64,000 nucleotides of DNA from Paracoccaceae bacterium (GCA_902543185.1 CACBXB010000004.1:1-64000), one strand, 5' to 3'; positions 26,872 through 36,837 are shown, numbered from the stretch's first letter. Notes: generated by a model from the letters alone, not told the origin. A program made the numbers and translations.

Positions 26872-27546
26872 TTATTTTGAATTTTTGAAAATTTTTGCAA
26901 CGAGGGATCTTGTTATCGGGCGCTTTTCTTCAATCGATACACGATCAATTTTAGCAACAATTGAATTAATTGATAAAAAAGACCTATCTATTCTTCTGCT
27001 AAGATACTCGAAAACGTCTGGGCTTGGATACATTTGTCTATCGGCAAAAAGCTTTGCCATAATTAATGGAAATAGTTTGTCATCTAACTCATCAATCTGA
27101 GCGTTTCTAGTGCCCTCTATTCTCGACATTAAGTCAGAAAGAGAAATGTTCCAGAATTGAGGAGAACCTGTTCCTATCAGAAGAAAGGGCAATTCCCTCT
27201 CTTGTAAAATATTATGCAAATGGAAAAGCGATCCTTCTAGATCTTTTTGAGAATTCAATTCTGATATATTGTCTATTACTAATGCAGTAGTTGCAAGTTT
27301 ATCAATATTATTAATTTCGAGGCTTCTGGCGTCAGTGTAAGATGCATTTGCTTGCTTTGCCCAAATTCGGCCTAGATGGGTTTTACCTGATGCTGGTGGT
27401 CCTGATAGAACATGTTTTAAACTTGGCCAATTTTTCCAATTCCCCAAAAGATTAACTGCCATTTTATTACACTCAGATATATAAAATTCGTCAATTCCTT
27501 CGGACGATTGAACCGGTAGGCTAAGGCCAATTTGTTCCGCCATCAA
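26872..27546 (-). CDS. hda: DnaA regulatory inactivator Hda/HdaA
   Basis: 224 aa AAA+ protein resembling DnaA domain III without the DNA-binding domain IV. The P-loop GPPASGKTHLGRIW lies near 49-62, the Walker B region ALVIDNISEL near 91-100, and an arginine-finger-type DLMSRIEGT near 138-146. With the beta clamp, Hda stimulates ATP hydrolysis by DnaA to prevent re-initiation. A clamp-binding-like motif is visible at the N-terminus (QIGLSLPV). It lies 8 bases after the AI-2E transporter gene. Tandem ATGs make the exact start uncertain by one codon. Confidence 0.87.
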   Translation of the reverse strand: MMAEQIGLSLPVQSSEGIDEFYISECNKMAVNLLGNWKNWPSLKHVLSGPPASGKTHLGRIWAKQANASYTDARSLEINNIDKLATTALVIDNISELNSQKDLEGSLFHLHNILQERELPFLLIGTGSPQFWNISLSDLMSRIEGTRNAQIDELDDKLFPLIMAKLFADRQMYPSPDVFEYLSRRIDRSFLSINSIVAKIDRVSIEEKRPITRSLVAKIFKNSK

Positions 27547-27554
27547 ATGCTATC

Positions 27555-28613
27555 CTAATTTTTGCTTTTGCCCACATAGATAGGACTGTTTAGGTATTGG
27601 TTTATAAAAAACCTGATCAATACACCTATTGAAGCTGCTATGGGAACGGCTATCATCATACCGACTAATCCAAATATCGATCCAAAAATAGATAGAGCAA
27701 GCAGAAGTGAAACGGGATGTAAGCCAACAGAATTACCTACAAGTTTCGGAGTTAAAAAATTGCCCTCAATTAGTTGGCCTAAGACAAAAATTCCAATAAC
27801 TAATAAGATAGTATTCCAATCTCCCCAGAACTGAACGGCAGATAAACCTATTGCCATTATACCACCTAAGATAGCTCCCAAATATGGTATAAAAGTTAAC
27901 AATCCAGCGAATACTCCTATAATCAGTCCAAATTCCAAGCCTAAAAACATTAGTGCAACAGCATAATAGATGCCTAATATGCAGCAAACCGAGCCCATAC
28001 CTCTAATGAACCCAGCGATAACATCGTGTATTTCTTTAGATAGGTTTCGGATGGTTTCGGCATGATCTAGGGGAAGTAATCTATCAATTTTAGCTACTAA
28101 TCGATCCCAATCAAGCAATAAGTAAATTGTAACAATGGGAGTTATCAGCATTAATCCCGCTATGCTTAAGAGAGACGAAAAAGAATTAACTAAACTCGAC
28201 ATAATGATTACAATTGTGGATTTAAAAAATTCGCCTACTGGCAAATTAGATTGATCCAAGTTGAAAGTCTCACTAAGTTTTGAAGGTAAGCTTTCATTTA
28301 ATGCTTTAGTTAAATTTTCTGAGATTGCGGGTGCAGCGGATATCAGTTTTGTTAGTTGGTCAACCAGATTTGCAAATATAAATACAGCTAAAGGAGCAAA
28401 AATTATGATGAAAATAAATGAAATAAAAATGACCGCCCATAACCTATTAAAGCCTACCCTTTGAAGGCGGTCTGCTAATGGATCAAGTAAATATGCTAAG
28501 GCCGTTCCCGCTACAAAAGGGAGTAAAATATTTCCAATGAAAGAGAGCAGGATAATGCTAACTATCAATAATATTCCCCAAAAAAATAGTTGTTGGCGAA
28601 CTGAAAAGTTCAT
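27555..28613 (-). CDS. AI-2E family transporter (PerM-like)
   Basis: 352 aa with about eight hydrophobic segments. It shows ISFIFIIIFAPLAVFIFANLVDQ, VTIYLLLDWDRLVAKIDRLLP and GLLTFIPYLGAILGG, then EGNFLTPKLVGNSVGLHPV, the signature of the AI-2E/TqsA/PerM family. Some members export autoinducer-2, others are sodium/proton antiporters; the name does not establish the substrate. It is the first gene of a unit with hda and perhaps ppx. Confidence 0.88.
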   Translation of the reverse strand: MNFSVRQQLFFWGILLIVSIILLSFIGNILLPFVAGTALAYLLDPLADRLQRVGFNRLWAVIFISFIFIIIFAPLAVFIFANLVDQLTKLISAAPAISENLTKALNESLPSKLSETFNLDQSNLPVGEFFKSTIVIIMSSLVNSFSSLLSIAGLMLITPIVTIYLLLDWDRLVAKIDRLLPLDHAETIRNLSKEIHDVIAGFIRGMGSVCCILGIYYAVALMFLGLEFGLIIGVFAGLLTFIPYLGAILGGIMAIGLSAVQFWGDWNTILLVIGIFVLGQLIEGNFLTPKLVGNSVGLHPVSLLLALSIFGSIFGLVGMMIAVPIAASIGVLIRFFINQYLNSPIYVGKSKN

Positions 28614-28751
28614 ATTCTCTCCTACCCTGTTCTATAATGCTAATGTGAGCTACTAATGCAGTGCATGCAAGTACGAAAACGTGATCTGAGACTTGTGTAG
28701 TTTTCATCATGGCGCTACATGTTCATAAATTATGAATAGTTCGGAAAACTC

Positions 28752-30083
28752 ATGCGCCTATCTCGATATTTTGTTCCAGTATTGAAAGAAAACCCAGCAG
28801 AGGCTAAAATTGTGAGCCACAGGCTAATGCTTAGGGCTGGATTAATTAAGCAAGCCACGGCAGGAATTTATTCATGGCTTCCTTTAGGTTTTAAGGTCCT
28901 TCGACGCTTAGAAAATATTATTCATGAAGAGCAGCAAAGCGCAGGTCACCAAGCAATTCAAATGCCTGTACTTCAATCTGCTGACTTATGGAGAGAGAGT
29001 GGTCGGTACGATGATTATGGCCAAGAAATGCTCAGAATGAAAGATCGTCACGACCGCGACTTACTATTCACTCCAACGGCTGAAGAATTGGTGACGGATA
29101 TTTTTAGAAGTCATATAACAAGCTACAAAGATTTACCTTTAACGTTATATCAAATTCAGTGGAAGTTTAGGGATGAGATACGTCCAAGGTTTGGAGTTAT
29201 GCGGGGTAGAGAATTCTATATGAAAGATGGTTATAATTTTGATTTAACAAAACAGGATGCTCTTCACTCGTATAACCGCCATCTAGTTAGTTATTTGAAA
29301 ACTTATGAACGAATGGGATTAAAGGCTATACCTATGCGAGCTGACAGTGGACCGATAGGGGGAGAGGATACCCATGAGTTTTTAGTACTGGCTGAAACTG
29401 GAGAGTCAAAGGTTTTTTATGATAGCAAGGTCACTGATTTAAACTTTGGAGATCGTAAAATAGACTATGATGACCACTCAGCTTGCCAGTCGGTATTAGA
29501 TGAATTTACCTCACTATACGCTAGAACAGATGAAACGCATGAACCGTCTATATTCAAAAAAATTCCTCAGGAAAGGCAATGCAAAGCTCGCGGTATAGAA
29601 GTTGGCCAAATTTTTTATTTTGGCACAAAATATTCTGAGGCTATGGGCGCCACCGTAACTGATGCTAATGGTCAGGATACTCCAGTACATATGGGCAGCC
29701 ATGGTATTGGTGTGAGTCGGTTAGTTGGAGCCATTATTGAGGCTAATCATGATGAGAAAGGTATTATTTGGCCTGAGGGAGTGACACCATTTCATTGTGG
29801 TTTAGTAAATCTAAAACAAGGCGACCCACAAGCTGACGCGGCCTGTGAAAATATTTATCAAAACTTAGTAAAAGCAGGTTTAGAACCTCTTTATGATGAT
29901 CGTACAGAAAGAGCGGGAGGAAAGTTTGCCACTATGGATTTGATTGGTCTTCCGTGGCGAATAACTGTGGGGCCACGCGGATTAAAGAATGGTGTTGTTG
30001 AACTAACTTCCAGAAGTTCAGGGTTTAGTGAAGAGTTAACTCCCGAGAGCACCATAAATAAATTGATATCAATATATCGATAA
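28752..30083 (+). CDS. proS: Prolyl-tRNA synthetase (short form without editing domain)
   Basis: 443 aa class II synthetase. Motif 2 region [21 protein letters not shown] and motif 3 [14 protein letters not shown] are visible, followed by an anticodon-binding domain (about 345-440). The editing (INS) domain that splits motifs 2 and 3 in long bacterial ProRS is absent, as is normal in alphaproteobacteria, where a free-standing editing protein can compensate. It attaches proline to tRNA-Pro. Single gene with 138 bases of upstream sequence. Confidence 0.97.
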   Translation: MRLSRYFVPVLKENPAEAKIVSHRLMLRAGLIKQATAGIYSWLPLGFKVLRRLENIIHEEQQSAGHQAIQMPVLQSADLWRESGRYDDYGQEMLRMKDRHDRDLLFTPTAEELVTDIFRSHITSYKDLPLTLYQIQWKFRDEIRPRFGVMRGREFYMKDGYNFDLTKQDALHSYNRHLVSYLKTYERMGLKAIPMRADSGPIGGEDTHEFLVLAETGESKVFYDSKVTDLNFGDRKIDYDDHSACQSVLDEFTSLYARTDETHEPSIFKKIPQERQCKARGIEVGQIFYFGTKYSEAMGATVTDANGQDTPVHMGSHGIGVSRLVGAIIEANHDEKGIIWPEGVTPFHCGLVNLKQGDPQADAACENIYQNLVKAGLEPLYDDRTERAGGKFATMDLIGLPWRITVGPRGLKNGVVELTSRSSGFSEELTPESTINKLISIYR

Positions 30084-30130
30084 GGCTCTAAGAAAATCTA
30101 ATTGAGATTTATTCTTATTATAATGAAAAC

Positions 30131-30508
30131 CTATATATTTTCAGAATATAGCTCCAAAATTTCCAGTGGGACGACTTCAAGTGCTCTTTGGTGAGTGCTA
30201 TTTAGATTAATTTTTGGTGCACAACCTTCATAATGAGCCTGTAGGAACCTACTCGCGCATAGGCACCAAGACTCTCCAGCCTTTAAGCCAGGAAACTCGA
30301 ATTCAGGCCGTGGGGTTGAAAGATCATTTCCCACATATTTTGAAAAAGCTAAAAATTCTGAAGTCATAATCGCACAGACCGTGTGGCTTCCTTGATCAGC
30401 GTCGCAGGTATTACAACAGCCATCCCTGAAGAATCCTGTTTTAGGCTCATCTGAGCAGGTTTTTAGCTCTTCTCCCATAACATTGACTGATTTATCTTTT
30501 AAAAACAT
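30131..30508 (-). CDS. DUF2237 family protein
   Basis: 125 aa. It has the family markers TGFFRDGCCNT (two adjacent Cys), GSHTVCA, GNDLSTPRPE, FPGLKAGESWCLCASR and the C-terminal HQRALEVVPLEIL. The many conserved cysteines suggest metal or redox chemistry, but no function is established. The stop is 5 bases from pth on the same strand, so it is probably co-transcribed with pth. Convergent with proS. Confidence 0.9.
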   Translation of the reverse strand: MFLKDKSVNVMGEELKTCSDEPKTGFFRDGCCNTCDADQGSHTVCAIMTSEFLAFSKYVGNDLSTPRPEFEFPGLKAGESWCLCASRFLQAHYEGCAPKINLNSTHQRALEVVPLEILELYSENI

Positions 30509-30513
30509 TTTGT

Positions 30514-31215
30514 TTACTTTCTACTAAACTTGTCCATCAATTTTTGCAGAGTAGATGTCTGCATTTTGTTTTCATCCGTCTGGAGATTAGTTTTTTCAGA
30601 TGGAGTTGCAACTTTTAATTCATTACTTTTTTTATCTTTTTTATTTTCGTTTTTAGAGCCAAGAGAAATTTGATTAATAAATTTTTCTGAAGCATCATTA
30701 GCTAGGTGAGTAGCTTCGTCAGCAATTTTTTTCAGAAGCTTTTCAAGCCACTGTTGCTCTTTTTTTGAAAAATTTTCCAAAACATATTTTGAGACCAGAT
30801 CTTTTTGACCAGGATGTCCAATTCCTAGCCTTATGCGCTTATAGTTTTCACCTATGTGGCCGTGGATTGATTTTAAACCATTGTGGCCGGCGTGACCCCC
30901 ACGTAACTTAAAACGGCATTTTCCAGGAGCCAAATCCAGTTCATCGTGAAAAACTGTTATATCCTGCGAATTAATCTTATAGAAACGAGCTAGTTCGCCT
31001 ACTGATTGTCCTGATAGATTCATAAAAGTTGAGGGTTTCAGAATTAAAACCTTCTGGTTTTCTAGACTCCCTTCACAAAATAGACCTTGGAACTTGGAAT
31101 GCCAAGGGCCAAACGAATTGGCATTTGCTATTTCGTCTACAGCCATAAAACCAATGTTATGACGGTTCATTTGGTACTGTTGTCCTGGATTTCCGAGACC
31201 AACAAATAGTTGCAT
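30514..31215 (-). CDS. pth: Peptidyl-tRNA hydrolase
   Basis: 233 aa. The Pth core (about 1-188) has GLGNPGQQY, the catalytic His19 in NRHNIGF, KPSTFMNLSG, FHDELDLAPG (Asp about 92) and GGHAGHNGLKSI. It releases peptides from tRNA that dropped off ribosomes. A C-terminal extension of about 45 residues is Lys-, Asn- and Ser-rich and looks disordered, longer than the E. coli enzyme. Downstream of rplY by 146 bases with a terminator-like hairpin between them. Confidence 0.95.
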   Translation of the reverse strand: MQLFVGLGNPGQQYQMNRHNIGFMAVDEIANANSFGPWHSKFQGLFCEGSLENQKVLILKPSTFMNLSGQSVGELARFYKINSQDITVFHDELDLAPGKCRFKLRGGHAGHNGLKSIHGHIGENYKRIRLGIGHPGQKDLVSKYVLENFSKKEQQWLEKLLKKIADEATHLANDASEKFINQISLGSKNENKKDKKSNELKVATPSEKTNLQTDENKMQTSTLQKLMDKFSRK

Positions 31216-31312
31216 TTTTTCTTTCAGACTCTTTGAGCTTTTACTTTAGAGATATTATAAAGTAACTTAGCCGTAAAATTAATTTTATTTTGCAATTAAA
31301 GTTCTATGAATC

Positions 31313-31340
31313 AAAAAGGCCCCGATAAAGCGAGGCCTTT
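31313..31340 (-). terminator. Rho-independent terminator after rplY
   Basis: On the reverse strand AAAGGCC pairs with GGCCTTT around a short loop and is followed by a run of five T. It lies 22 bases after the rplY stop and would end that transcript before pth. Confidence 0.75.
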
Positions 31341-31361
31341 GAAAATTTAATTAGTAAACAT

Positions 31362-32027
31362 CTACTCTTCAGCAGTTTCTTCATCAGATGTTTCGACATT
31401 CTCTGTCTCTTCTTCTGGTGCGTCGGTATCTTCCTCCGCCTCCTCCGAAGACTTCAGGCTTGAAGGAGCGGAGATATTTGCAATTACAAAGTCCCTATCG
31501 ATAGTCGGTTTTGCACCCTCTGGTATGTTAACGCCTGAGATTGTTATAACATCGCCAACTTCTAACCCGGTTAAATCTACTGTAATACTCTCAGGGATCT
31601 CGCTTGCTGTAACGATTAGTTCAATCTCTGGTCTGACAACTGTTAAAACGCCACCTTTCTTCAATCCGGGAGCTTCAGTTTCATTTATAAAATCAACTGC
31701 GATAAACAGATTTACTCTTGAGGCTCTTCTCAGTCTCATGAGATCTAGATGAGTGGGCAAATCCTTTACTACGTCGCGTTGAACATCCCTGCAAATAACC
31801 CGGACGTCATCGTGGCCTTCTACTTTCAGATTAAAGAGCGTGGACAGGAACCGACCTGCCTTCAATCTCTTTAACAAATCACTGAAAGGAATTTGTACAG
31901 GTAAGGGGTCAACCCCACCGCCATATACGACGCCTGGTACCATTCCAGCGCGTCTTGCTTGACGAGCGGCGCCCTTGCCTGTCCCCGTGCGTTCTTTAGC
32001 TATAAGATCAGGTATCTCACCAGCCAT
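31362..32027 (-). CDS. rplY: 50S ribosomal protein L25/general stress protein Ctc
   Basis: 221 aa from the ATG at 32027, which has GGAGAA five bases upstream; an in-frame TTG four codons earlier overlaps that site. The L25 domain (about 1-95) binds 5S rRNA and shows [13 protein letters not shown] and VPGVVYGGG; the Ctc-type C-terminal beta domain follows (about 100-185). The last 35 residues are almost all Glu, Asp, Ser and Thr, an acidic tail common in this long form. Single gene with its own terminator. Confidence 0.94.
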   Translation of the reverse strand: MAGEIPDLIAKERTGTGKGAARQARRAGMVPGVVYGGGVDPLPVQIPFSDLLKRLKAGRFLSTLFNLKVEGHDDVRVICRDVQRDVVKDLPTHLDLMRLRRASRVNLFIAVDFINETEAPGLKKGGVLTVVRPEIELIVTASEIPESITVDLTGLEVGDVITISGVNIPEGAKPTIDRDFVIANISAPSSLKSSEEAEEDTDAPEEETENVETSDEETAEE

Positions 32028-32154
32028 ATTGTTCTCCAATTCTATAAAGGCAGGGCTCCTCCAAGGCTGTAGTCCTGCGTGAATGAGGCTCTATAAACAT
32101 AAAAATTTCAGATTGAAAAGACTTTGATTATGTTTTCATGAGACTTTTGGATCT

Positions 32155-33318
32155 TTAGAGCCATTCTGGGACAAAGTCTTTGGGAATGAGTAAATTTTTC
32201 TTACTAACGTTTAGAATATTTTTTTCTCCGCATAAGGCCATTGTAACATCCATCTCTTTTTGAAGAATTTCTAAAGTTTTCGTTACGCCTTTCTCCCCTA
32301 AAGCACCTAACCCATAGGTGTAGGCCCGTCCAATGTACGTTCCTTTGGCACCCATTGCCATACATTTAAGCACATCTTGGCCTGTTCTTATTCCGCCATC
32401 TATATGAACTTCAATTTTATCACCAACAGCGTCGAGAATTGAAGGGAGTGCTTTAATTGAACTGATGGCTCCATCTAGCTGACGGCCGCCATGGTTTGAT
32501 ACGATAATCGCATCTGCACCAACATTGAGAGCCATTTTAGCATCTTCAGAATCTAAAATTCCTTTCAGGATAACTTTGCCGCCCCATTCATTTTTTAATT
32601 GTTTCACCTTTTCCCAGTCAAGACTTGGATCGAACTGCTCGGCAGTCCACGACGATAAACTTGTAGTGTCTGTAACGTTTGTCGCATGGCCAACTATATT
32701 TCCAAAAAACCGCCTCTTTGTGCCGAGCATGCCTAAGCCCCAACTCCATTTTGAGGCAAGATTAGCCATGGTCTTTAACGTCAATTTTGGTGGTGTTGAT
32801 AATCCGTTCTTCAGATCCTTATGACGCTGCCCAAGAATTTGAAGATCTAAAGTTATAACAAGCGCAGATACTTTCGCATTTTTGGCTCTTTGTATTAACC
32901 TTGAGATATAATCTGTATCTTTCATCATGTATAATTGAAGCCAAAATGGCTTATTGGTATTGTCAGCTACATCTTCAATTGAACAAACGGACATTGTGGA
33001 AAGGGTAAAGGGTACTCCAAATTTCTCGGCTGCTCTTGCAGCCAAAATCTCTCCGTCTGCATATTGCATTCCCGTTAATCCAACGGGTGCAAGTGCGACA
33101 GGGATTGAAACTTTCTGCCCAATCATTTTAGATGCGGTACTTCTTCCAGTCATGTCAACTGCAACACGCTGGCGAAATCGCAGTTTTTCAAAATCATTTA
33201 CATTATCTCGAAAAGTTTGCTCTGTCCAACTGCCACTTTCTGCATAGTCATAAAACATTTTAGGCACACGACGTTTATAGATTTTTTTTAAATCTTCTAT
33301 ATTTGTAATCGTGGCCAT
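32155..33318 (-). CDS. lldD: L-lactate dehydrogenase/alpha-hydroxy-acid oxidase (FMN)
   Basis: 387 aa flavoprotein. It has FYDYAESGSWTEQT, PVALAPVGLTGM, LQLYMMKD, the lysine region VILKGIL and the active-site SNHGGRQLDGA with catalytic His, then IHIDGGIR-type and GAKGTYIGRAY phosphate-binding stretches. The family oxidises L-lactate or related 2-hydroxyacids at the membrane, feeding electrons to quinone. The length and the MATITNIEDLK start match alphaproteobacterial LldD. It lies 21 bases downstream of trpA on the same strand. The symbol is by family resemblance; other 2-hydroxyacids remain possible. Confidence 0.87.
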   Translation of the reverse strand: MATITNIEDLKKIYKRRVPKMFYDYAESGSWTEQTFRDNVNDFEKLRFRQRVAVDMTGRSTASKMIGQKVSIPVALAPVGLTGMQYADGEILAARAAEKFGVPFTLSTMSVCSIEDVADNTNKPFWLQLYMMKDTDYISRLIQRAKNAKVSALVITLDLQILGQRHKDLKNGLSTPPKLTLKTMANLASKWSWGLGMLGTKRRFFGNIVGHATNVTDTTSLSSWTAEQFDPSLDWEKVKQLKNEWGGKVILKGILDSEDAKMALNVGADAIIVSNHGGRQLDGAISSIKALPSILDAVGDKIEVHIDGGIRTGQDVLKCMAMGAKGTYIGRAYTYGLGALGEKGVTKTLEILQKEMDVTMALCGEKNILNVSKKNLLIPKDFVPEWL

Positions 33319-33339
33319 AATTTCTTCTCTCCCTAAAAG

Positions 33340-34131
33340 TTAAGCTGAATGTGCACCATCTGCTAATGTTTTGACGAATGCTAAAACGTCAGCCACAGTT
33401 TTACCCTTGGCTAGCTCAGATACAATCGCCGATCCAACTACAGCGCCGTCAGCAACCTCGGCAATTGCCTTAGCTTTTTCTGGTGTGTTTATTCCAAAGC
33501 CAACAACTACTGGCAAGCTGCTATTTGTTTGTATTCGTGCGACTTCAGGACCAACATCTAGAGCCTGAGCCTCAGCAGCTCCGGTTATCCCAGTAATTGA
33601 GACATAGTAGACAAAACCTGAAGTATTTTGCAAAACTTTTGGTAATCGATGCTCATCGGTAGTTGGCGTTGCTAGCCGGATAAAATTTATGCCTGCTGCC
33701 TGTGCCGGTATGCAAAGTTCATCATCCTCTTCTGGAGGAAGATCTACAACTATAAGTCCATCAATTCCTACAGATTTTGCATCAATTAAAAACTGTTCTA
33801 CACCATAACTGTAAATTGGGTTGTAGTAGCCCATTATTACGATCGGCGTGCTATCATCTTGTTCTCTGAATCTTTTTGCCATTTCTAGTGTTTTAGCCAG
33901 TGTCATTCCACTGTCTAATGAACGACCACCGGCTAACTGAATTGTTGGACCATCCGCCATCGGGTCAGTGAAGGGCAAACCTAACTCTATAACGTCAACA
34001 CCAGCAGCTGGAAGTCCCATTACCAGTTCCAGAGATGTTTCGAAATCAGGATCCCCTGCCATAATATATGAAACAAAAGCTTTTTTGCCCTCAGATTTTA
34101 GCTTTTCAAAGGTCTGTTCTATTCTCGTCAT
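33340..34131 (-). CDS. trpA: Tryptophan synthase alpha subunit
   Basis: 263 aa from the ATG at 34131, which has GGAG eight bases upstream and gives the usual start [11 protein letters not shown]; a GTG six codons earlier is rejected. The TIM barrel carries the catalytic Glu in [11 protein letters not shown], Asp in [10 protein letters not shown] and [16 protein letters not shown], and the [10 protein letters not shown] phosphate site. It cleaves indole-3-glycerol phosphate to indole and passes it to TrpB. No other trp gene is in the window; it is followed closely by lldD. Confidence 0.96.
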   Translation of the reverse strand: MTRIEQTFEKLKSEGKKAFVSYIMAGDPDFETSLELVMGLPAAGVDVIELGLPFTDPMADGPTIQLAGGRSLDSGMTLAKTLEMAKRFREQDDSTPIVIMGYYNPIYSYGVEQFLIDAKSVGIDGLIVVDLPPEEDDELCIPAQAAGINFIRLATPTTDEHRLPKVLQNTSGFVYYVSITGITGAAEAQALDVGPEVARIQTNSSLPVVVGFGINTPEKAKAIAEVADGAVVGSAIVSELAKGKTVADVLAFVKTLADGAHSA

Positions 34132-34315
34132 CTCGGTGCTCCAATTCACTACTATGCACTTGCCTAAATTTCTCTAAGAAATCAATCCTTACACTCGAAG
34201 GAAAGTTAAATCTTGTTTTGCTTGATATCGCTTTGAAGGGTTTTCCTCTATTTTGCTTGCTTTGGCAAAAAACAAGTCTTAGAAGCAGGCCGAATTATAT
34301 AATTAAGGTTTTCTT

Positions 34316-35413
34316 ATGGGTTTCAAGATGGGAATAGTTGGGCTCCCAAATGTTGGTAAGTCCACTCTCTTTAATGCACTTACAAAAACAGCTGCTGCTC
34401 AGGCAGCGAATTTTCCATTTTGTACAATTGAGCCCAACGTGGGCGAAGTAGCTGTGCCCGATGGTCGATTGGAAACACTAGCAAAAATTGCTCAGTCAAG
34501 TAAGATCATTCCAACGCGAATGACCTTTGTTGATATCGCTGGTCTTGTAAAAGGCGCCTCCAAAGGAGAAGGTTTGGGTAATCAATTTTTAGCGAATATC
34601 CGGGAAGTTGATGCCATTGCCCATGTTTTAAGATGCTTTGATGATCAAGATGTAACGCACGTGGACGATAGAATAAATCCAGTTGAGGATGCAGAAACTA
34701 TAGAAACTGAGTTGATGCTCGCTGATATTGAAAGCATTGAAAAAAGAACAGCTGGTCTTGTTCGCAAAATTAGAAGTGGAGACAAAGAAGCTACTGAGCA
34801 GGACCGCCTCTTGAAATTGGCAATGGATGCCCTCGAAAAAGGACAACCTGCACGTTCAGTAGAAATTTCTGGGGATGATAGGGTTGCTTGGAAAAACCTT
34901 CAGCTACTAACCTCAAAGCCTACTCTTTTTGTTTGCAATGTGGACGAAGATAGTTCTTCCAATGGGAATAAGTACTCTCAAAAAGTGGAAAAAATGGCTG
35001 CTGAACAGGGTGCTGGAACAGTTAATATCAGTGCTCAAATTGAGGAAGAGATAAGTCAGTTAAAAGACGATGAAGCTGAACTTTTTCTAAGTGAAATGGG
35101 GCTTTCTGAGGCAGGTTTGGATCGTTTGATCCGTGCAGGTTATAGTTTGTTGCAATTGGAAACATATTTTACATGTGGGCCGAAAGAAGCGAGGGCGTGG
35201 ACGGTTAAAAAAGGGACCCTCGCTCCCCAGGCTGCTGGAGTCATCCATGGCGATTTTGAACGTGGCTTTATTAGAGCTGAAACAATTTCTTTTGATGATT
35301 ATGTGAACTGCAAAGGTGAGGTTGGAGCCAAAGAGGCAGGAAAGATGCGTGTAGAAGGTAAATCCTATTTAGTCCAGGATGGGGACGTAATGCACTTTCT
35401 ATTTAATACTTGA
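34316..35413 (+). CDS. ychF: Redox-regulated ATPase YchF (Obg-like)
   Basis: 365 aa. Walker A GLPNVGKSTL, DIAGLVKGASKGEGLGNQFL, and the non-canonical NVDE in place of the GTPase NKxD motif, which explains the family's preference for ATP. The C-terminal TGS domain contains ARAWTVKKGTLAPQAAGVIHGDFERGFIRAE. YchF binds ribosomes and is linked to stress responses and translation fidelity. Single gene before tRNA-Ser. Confidence 0.96.
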   Translation: MGFKMGIVGLPNVGKSTLFNALTKTAAAQAANFPFCTIEPNVGEVAVPDGRLETLAKIAQSSKIIPTRMTFVDIAGLVKGASKGEGLGNQFLANIREVDAIAHVLRCFDDQDVTHVDDRINPVEDAETIETELMLADIESIEKRTAGLVRKIRSGDKEATEQDRLLKLAMDALEKGQPARSVEISGDDRVAWKNLQLLTSKPTLFVCNVDEDSSSNGNKYSQKVEKMAAEQGAGTVNISAQIEEEISQLKDDEAELFLSEMGLSEAGLDRLIRAGYSLLQLETYFTCGPKEARAWTVKKGTLAPQAAGVIHGDFERGFIRAETISFDDYVNCKGEVGAKEAGKMRVEGKSYLVQDGDVMHFLFNT

Positions 35414-35492
35414 TTAATGGTGCAATTAAAAACTTTGATATTTTTAATTTGAGACCTTGTCCTTGCTGAAACAGATAGTTAAACCGGACAAC

Positions 35493-35582
35493 GGAGACGT
35501 GGCCGAGTGGTCGAAGGCGCTCCCCTGCTAAGGGAGTAGGCGAGGAATCGTCTCGAGGGTTCGAATCCCTTCGTCTCCGCCA
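35493..35582 (+). tRNA. tRNA-Ser (anticodon GCT)
   Basis: 90 bases with encoded CCA. The acceptor stem pairs GGAGACG with CGTCTCC, the anticodon arm reads CTCCC-CTGCTAA-GGGAG with anticodon GCT, a long variable arm follows (class II, as in all serine tRNAs), and the T arm has GGGTTCGAATCCC. It decodes AGC and AGU serine codons. It marks the border between the conserved block and the accessory region. Confidence 0.97.
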
Positions 35583-35656
35583 CTTATATTAATTTATATA
35601 TTTAAAAACAATATATTATAGATATTAATGAATATTAGCCCCCACAAATTTAGGGT

Positions 35657-35735
35657 TTAAGCCCAATATTCGCCTGCAAATGTCCCATCTGCCCAGTAAA
35701 TCTTATACAGCTTCTTTTTGGGCTTAATGTTCTTT
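35657..35735 (-). pseudogene. Coding-like remnant or tiny gene without a start codon
   Basis: The reverse strand has an open frame ending in TAA at 35657 that reads like protein: a basic helix ARISKLEKNIKPKKK then LYKIYWADGTFAGEYWA. The frame extends upstream to about 35800 but contains no ATG, GTG or TTG, and runs into the NTF2-like gene in another phase. It could be the tail of a decayed gene or chance. No family recognised. Confidence 0.25.
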
Positions 35736-35762
35736 TCTAGCTTACTTATTCTTGCGTTGAAG

Positions 35763-36101
35763 TTACGCTTTAGATTGATGAGCAGATACCAATACTTTCC
35801 ACTCTATCAATTTTTGATTTTTGAATTTGCCATAGAACATAATATCTCTTCCTTCACCCTCTGCGTTTACAGCAGTATGAGTTCCAACGGCTATTCCATT
35901 CCCCTCAAAAATCACATTGACGTTTCCGATAGTGGCGCTTTCATCTGAAACACACCATGCAATATGTTCGTCTTTGGTTTGCGAAGAACTGTCATTTCCC
36001 AAAAAATCAATAACTAATTCGTCTGCAAGATGTTCTGAAAGGTAATCCACTTTTTCGCCCAAAGTTTTTTCCCATAACGATAGTATAGTTTTTGCGTCCA
36101 T
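35763..36101 (-). CDS. NTF2/SnoaL-like domain protein
   Basis: 112 aa. The pattern of an N-terminal helix (MDAKTILSLWEKTL), an Asp-rich LADELVIDFLG turn and strands rich in IGNVNVIFEG and GTHTAVNAEGEGRDIMFYGKFKNQKLIEWKVL is that of the cone-shaped NTF2/SnoaL fold. Members include isomerases, hydrolases and ligand-binding proteins; no catalytic residues can be assigned. A stand-alone small gene, with a GGAATT site upstream. Confidence 0.7.
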   Translation of the reverse strand: MDAKTILSLWEKTLGEKVDYLSEHLADELVIDFLGNDSSSQTKDEHIAWCVSDESATIGNVNVIFEGNGIAVGTHTAVNAEGEGRDIMFYGKFKNQKLIEWKVLVSAHQSKA

Positions 36102-36159
36102 GATTTGAAATTCCTTTTAGAGTATTTTTATCAATTTTACCCAATACTGTAACTACAAG

Positions 36160-36666
36160 CTATAAAATCTTTTTCATATAAAACCACTCAACCTTCAATT
36201 CTGCAGGAATTGCCACCTCAGGATATTCTTGAAAAATCTCAAAACCGTATTTTTCATATAATTGATGAGCAGGTTTAAATGGCGGCGGGCTATCTAGAAA
36301 AATCTCTTTAGCGTCCATTCTTTTTGCTTCTTCTATAACATTCTCCAAAAGAAGATTACCTATTCCGTTTCCTTGATATTCTGGTTTTACGTACATACGT
36401 TTGATTTCAGCAGTCTCAGGGCGTATTTTTTTTATTGATGCTGTTCCCACGGTTTGGTTTGAATTTTGAGCAATAAAAATTTTACCTTTAGGTGGTGTAA
36501 AATCACTTAGATTTTGAAATGTGAAATCCAATGCCTCAGCAATATTAACTTCAAATCTCCAAGGGTCATGCTTAACTTCTTTGGCGACCAAGTTAAGGTA
36601 ATCCTCCAGCATAGACTTTAAATCTTGCTGTAGTTCATCTTTGTAAGTTATCACATCAATTTTCAT
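36160..36666 (-). CDS. GNAT family N-acetyltransferase
   Basis: 168 aa. The acetyl-CoA binding segment VKPEYQGNGIGNLLLENVIEEAKR (motif A, Q/RxxGxG/A) lies at about 92-115, preceded by AEIKRMYV and followed by PHQLYEKYGFEIF-like sequence, all typical of GNAT enzymes. The N-terminal 60 residues form a helical part. Acceptor unknown. It stands alone between the NTF2-like and DUF1330 genes. Confidence 0.85.
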   Translation of the reverse strand: MKIDVITYKDELQQDLKSMLEDYLNLVAKEVKHDPWRFEVNIAEALDFTFQNLSDFTPPKGKIFIAQNSNQTVGTASIKKIRPETAEIKRMYVKPEYQGNGIGNLLLENVIEEAKRMDAKEIFLDSPPPFKPAHQLYEKYGFEIFQEYPEVAIPAELKVEWFYMKKIL

Positions 36667-36837
36667 ATCTGCTCACGTGTAAAGTTTTTAAAGTTTGATG
36701 TTAGCATGACATTATTACAAAGACATTGAAATTTTACCTGACGCTAATTCAGTTCTAACCATGCAGCAAATTGAGCTTAACATTTAAGCATTTTCTAAAG
36801 CCTGAAGTCTCTCTTCTATCTGTATAATTCAATTCAC

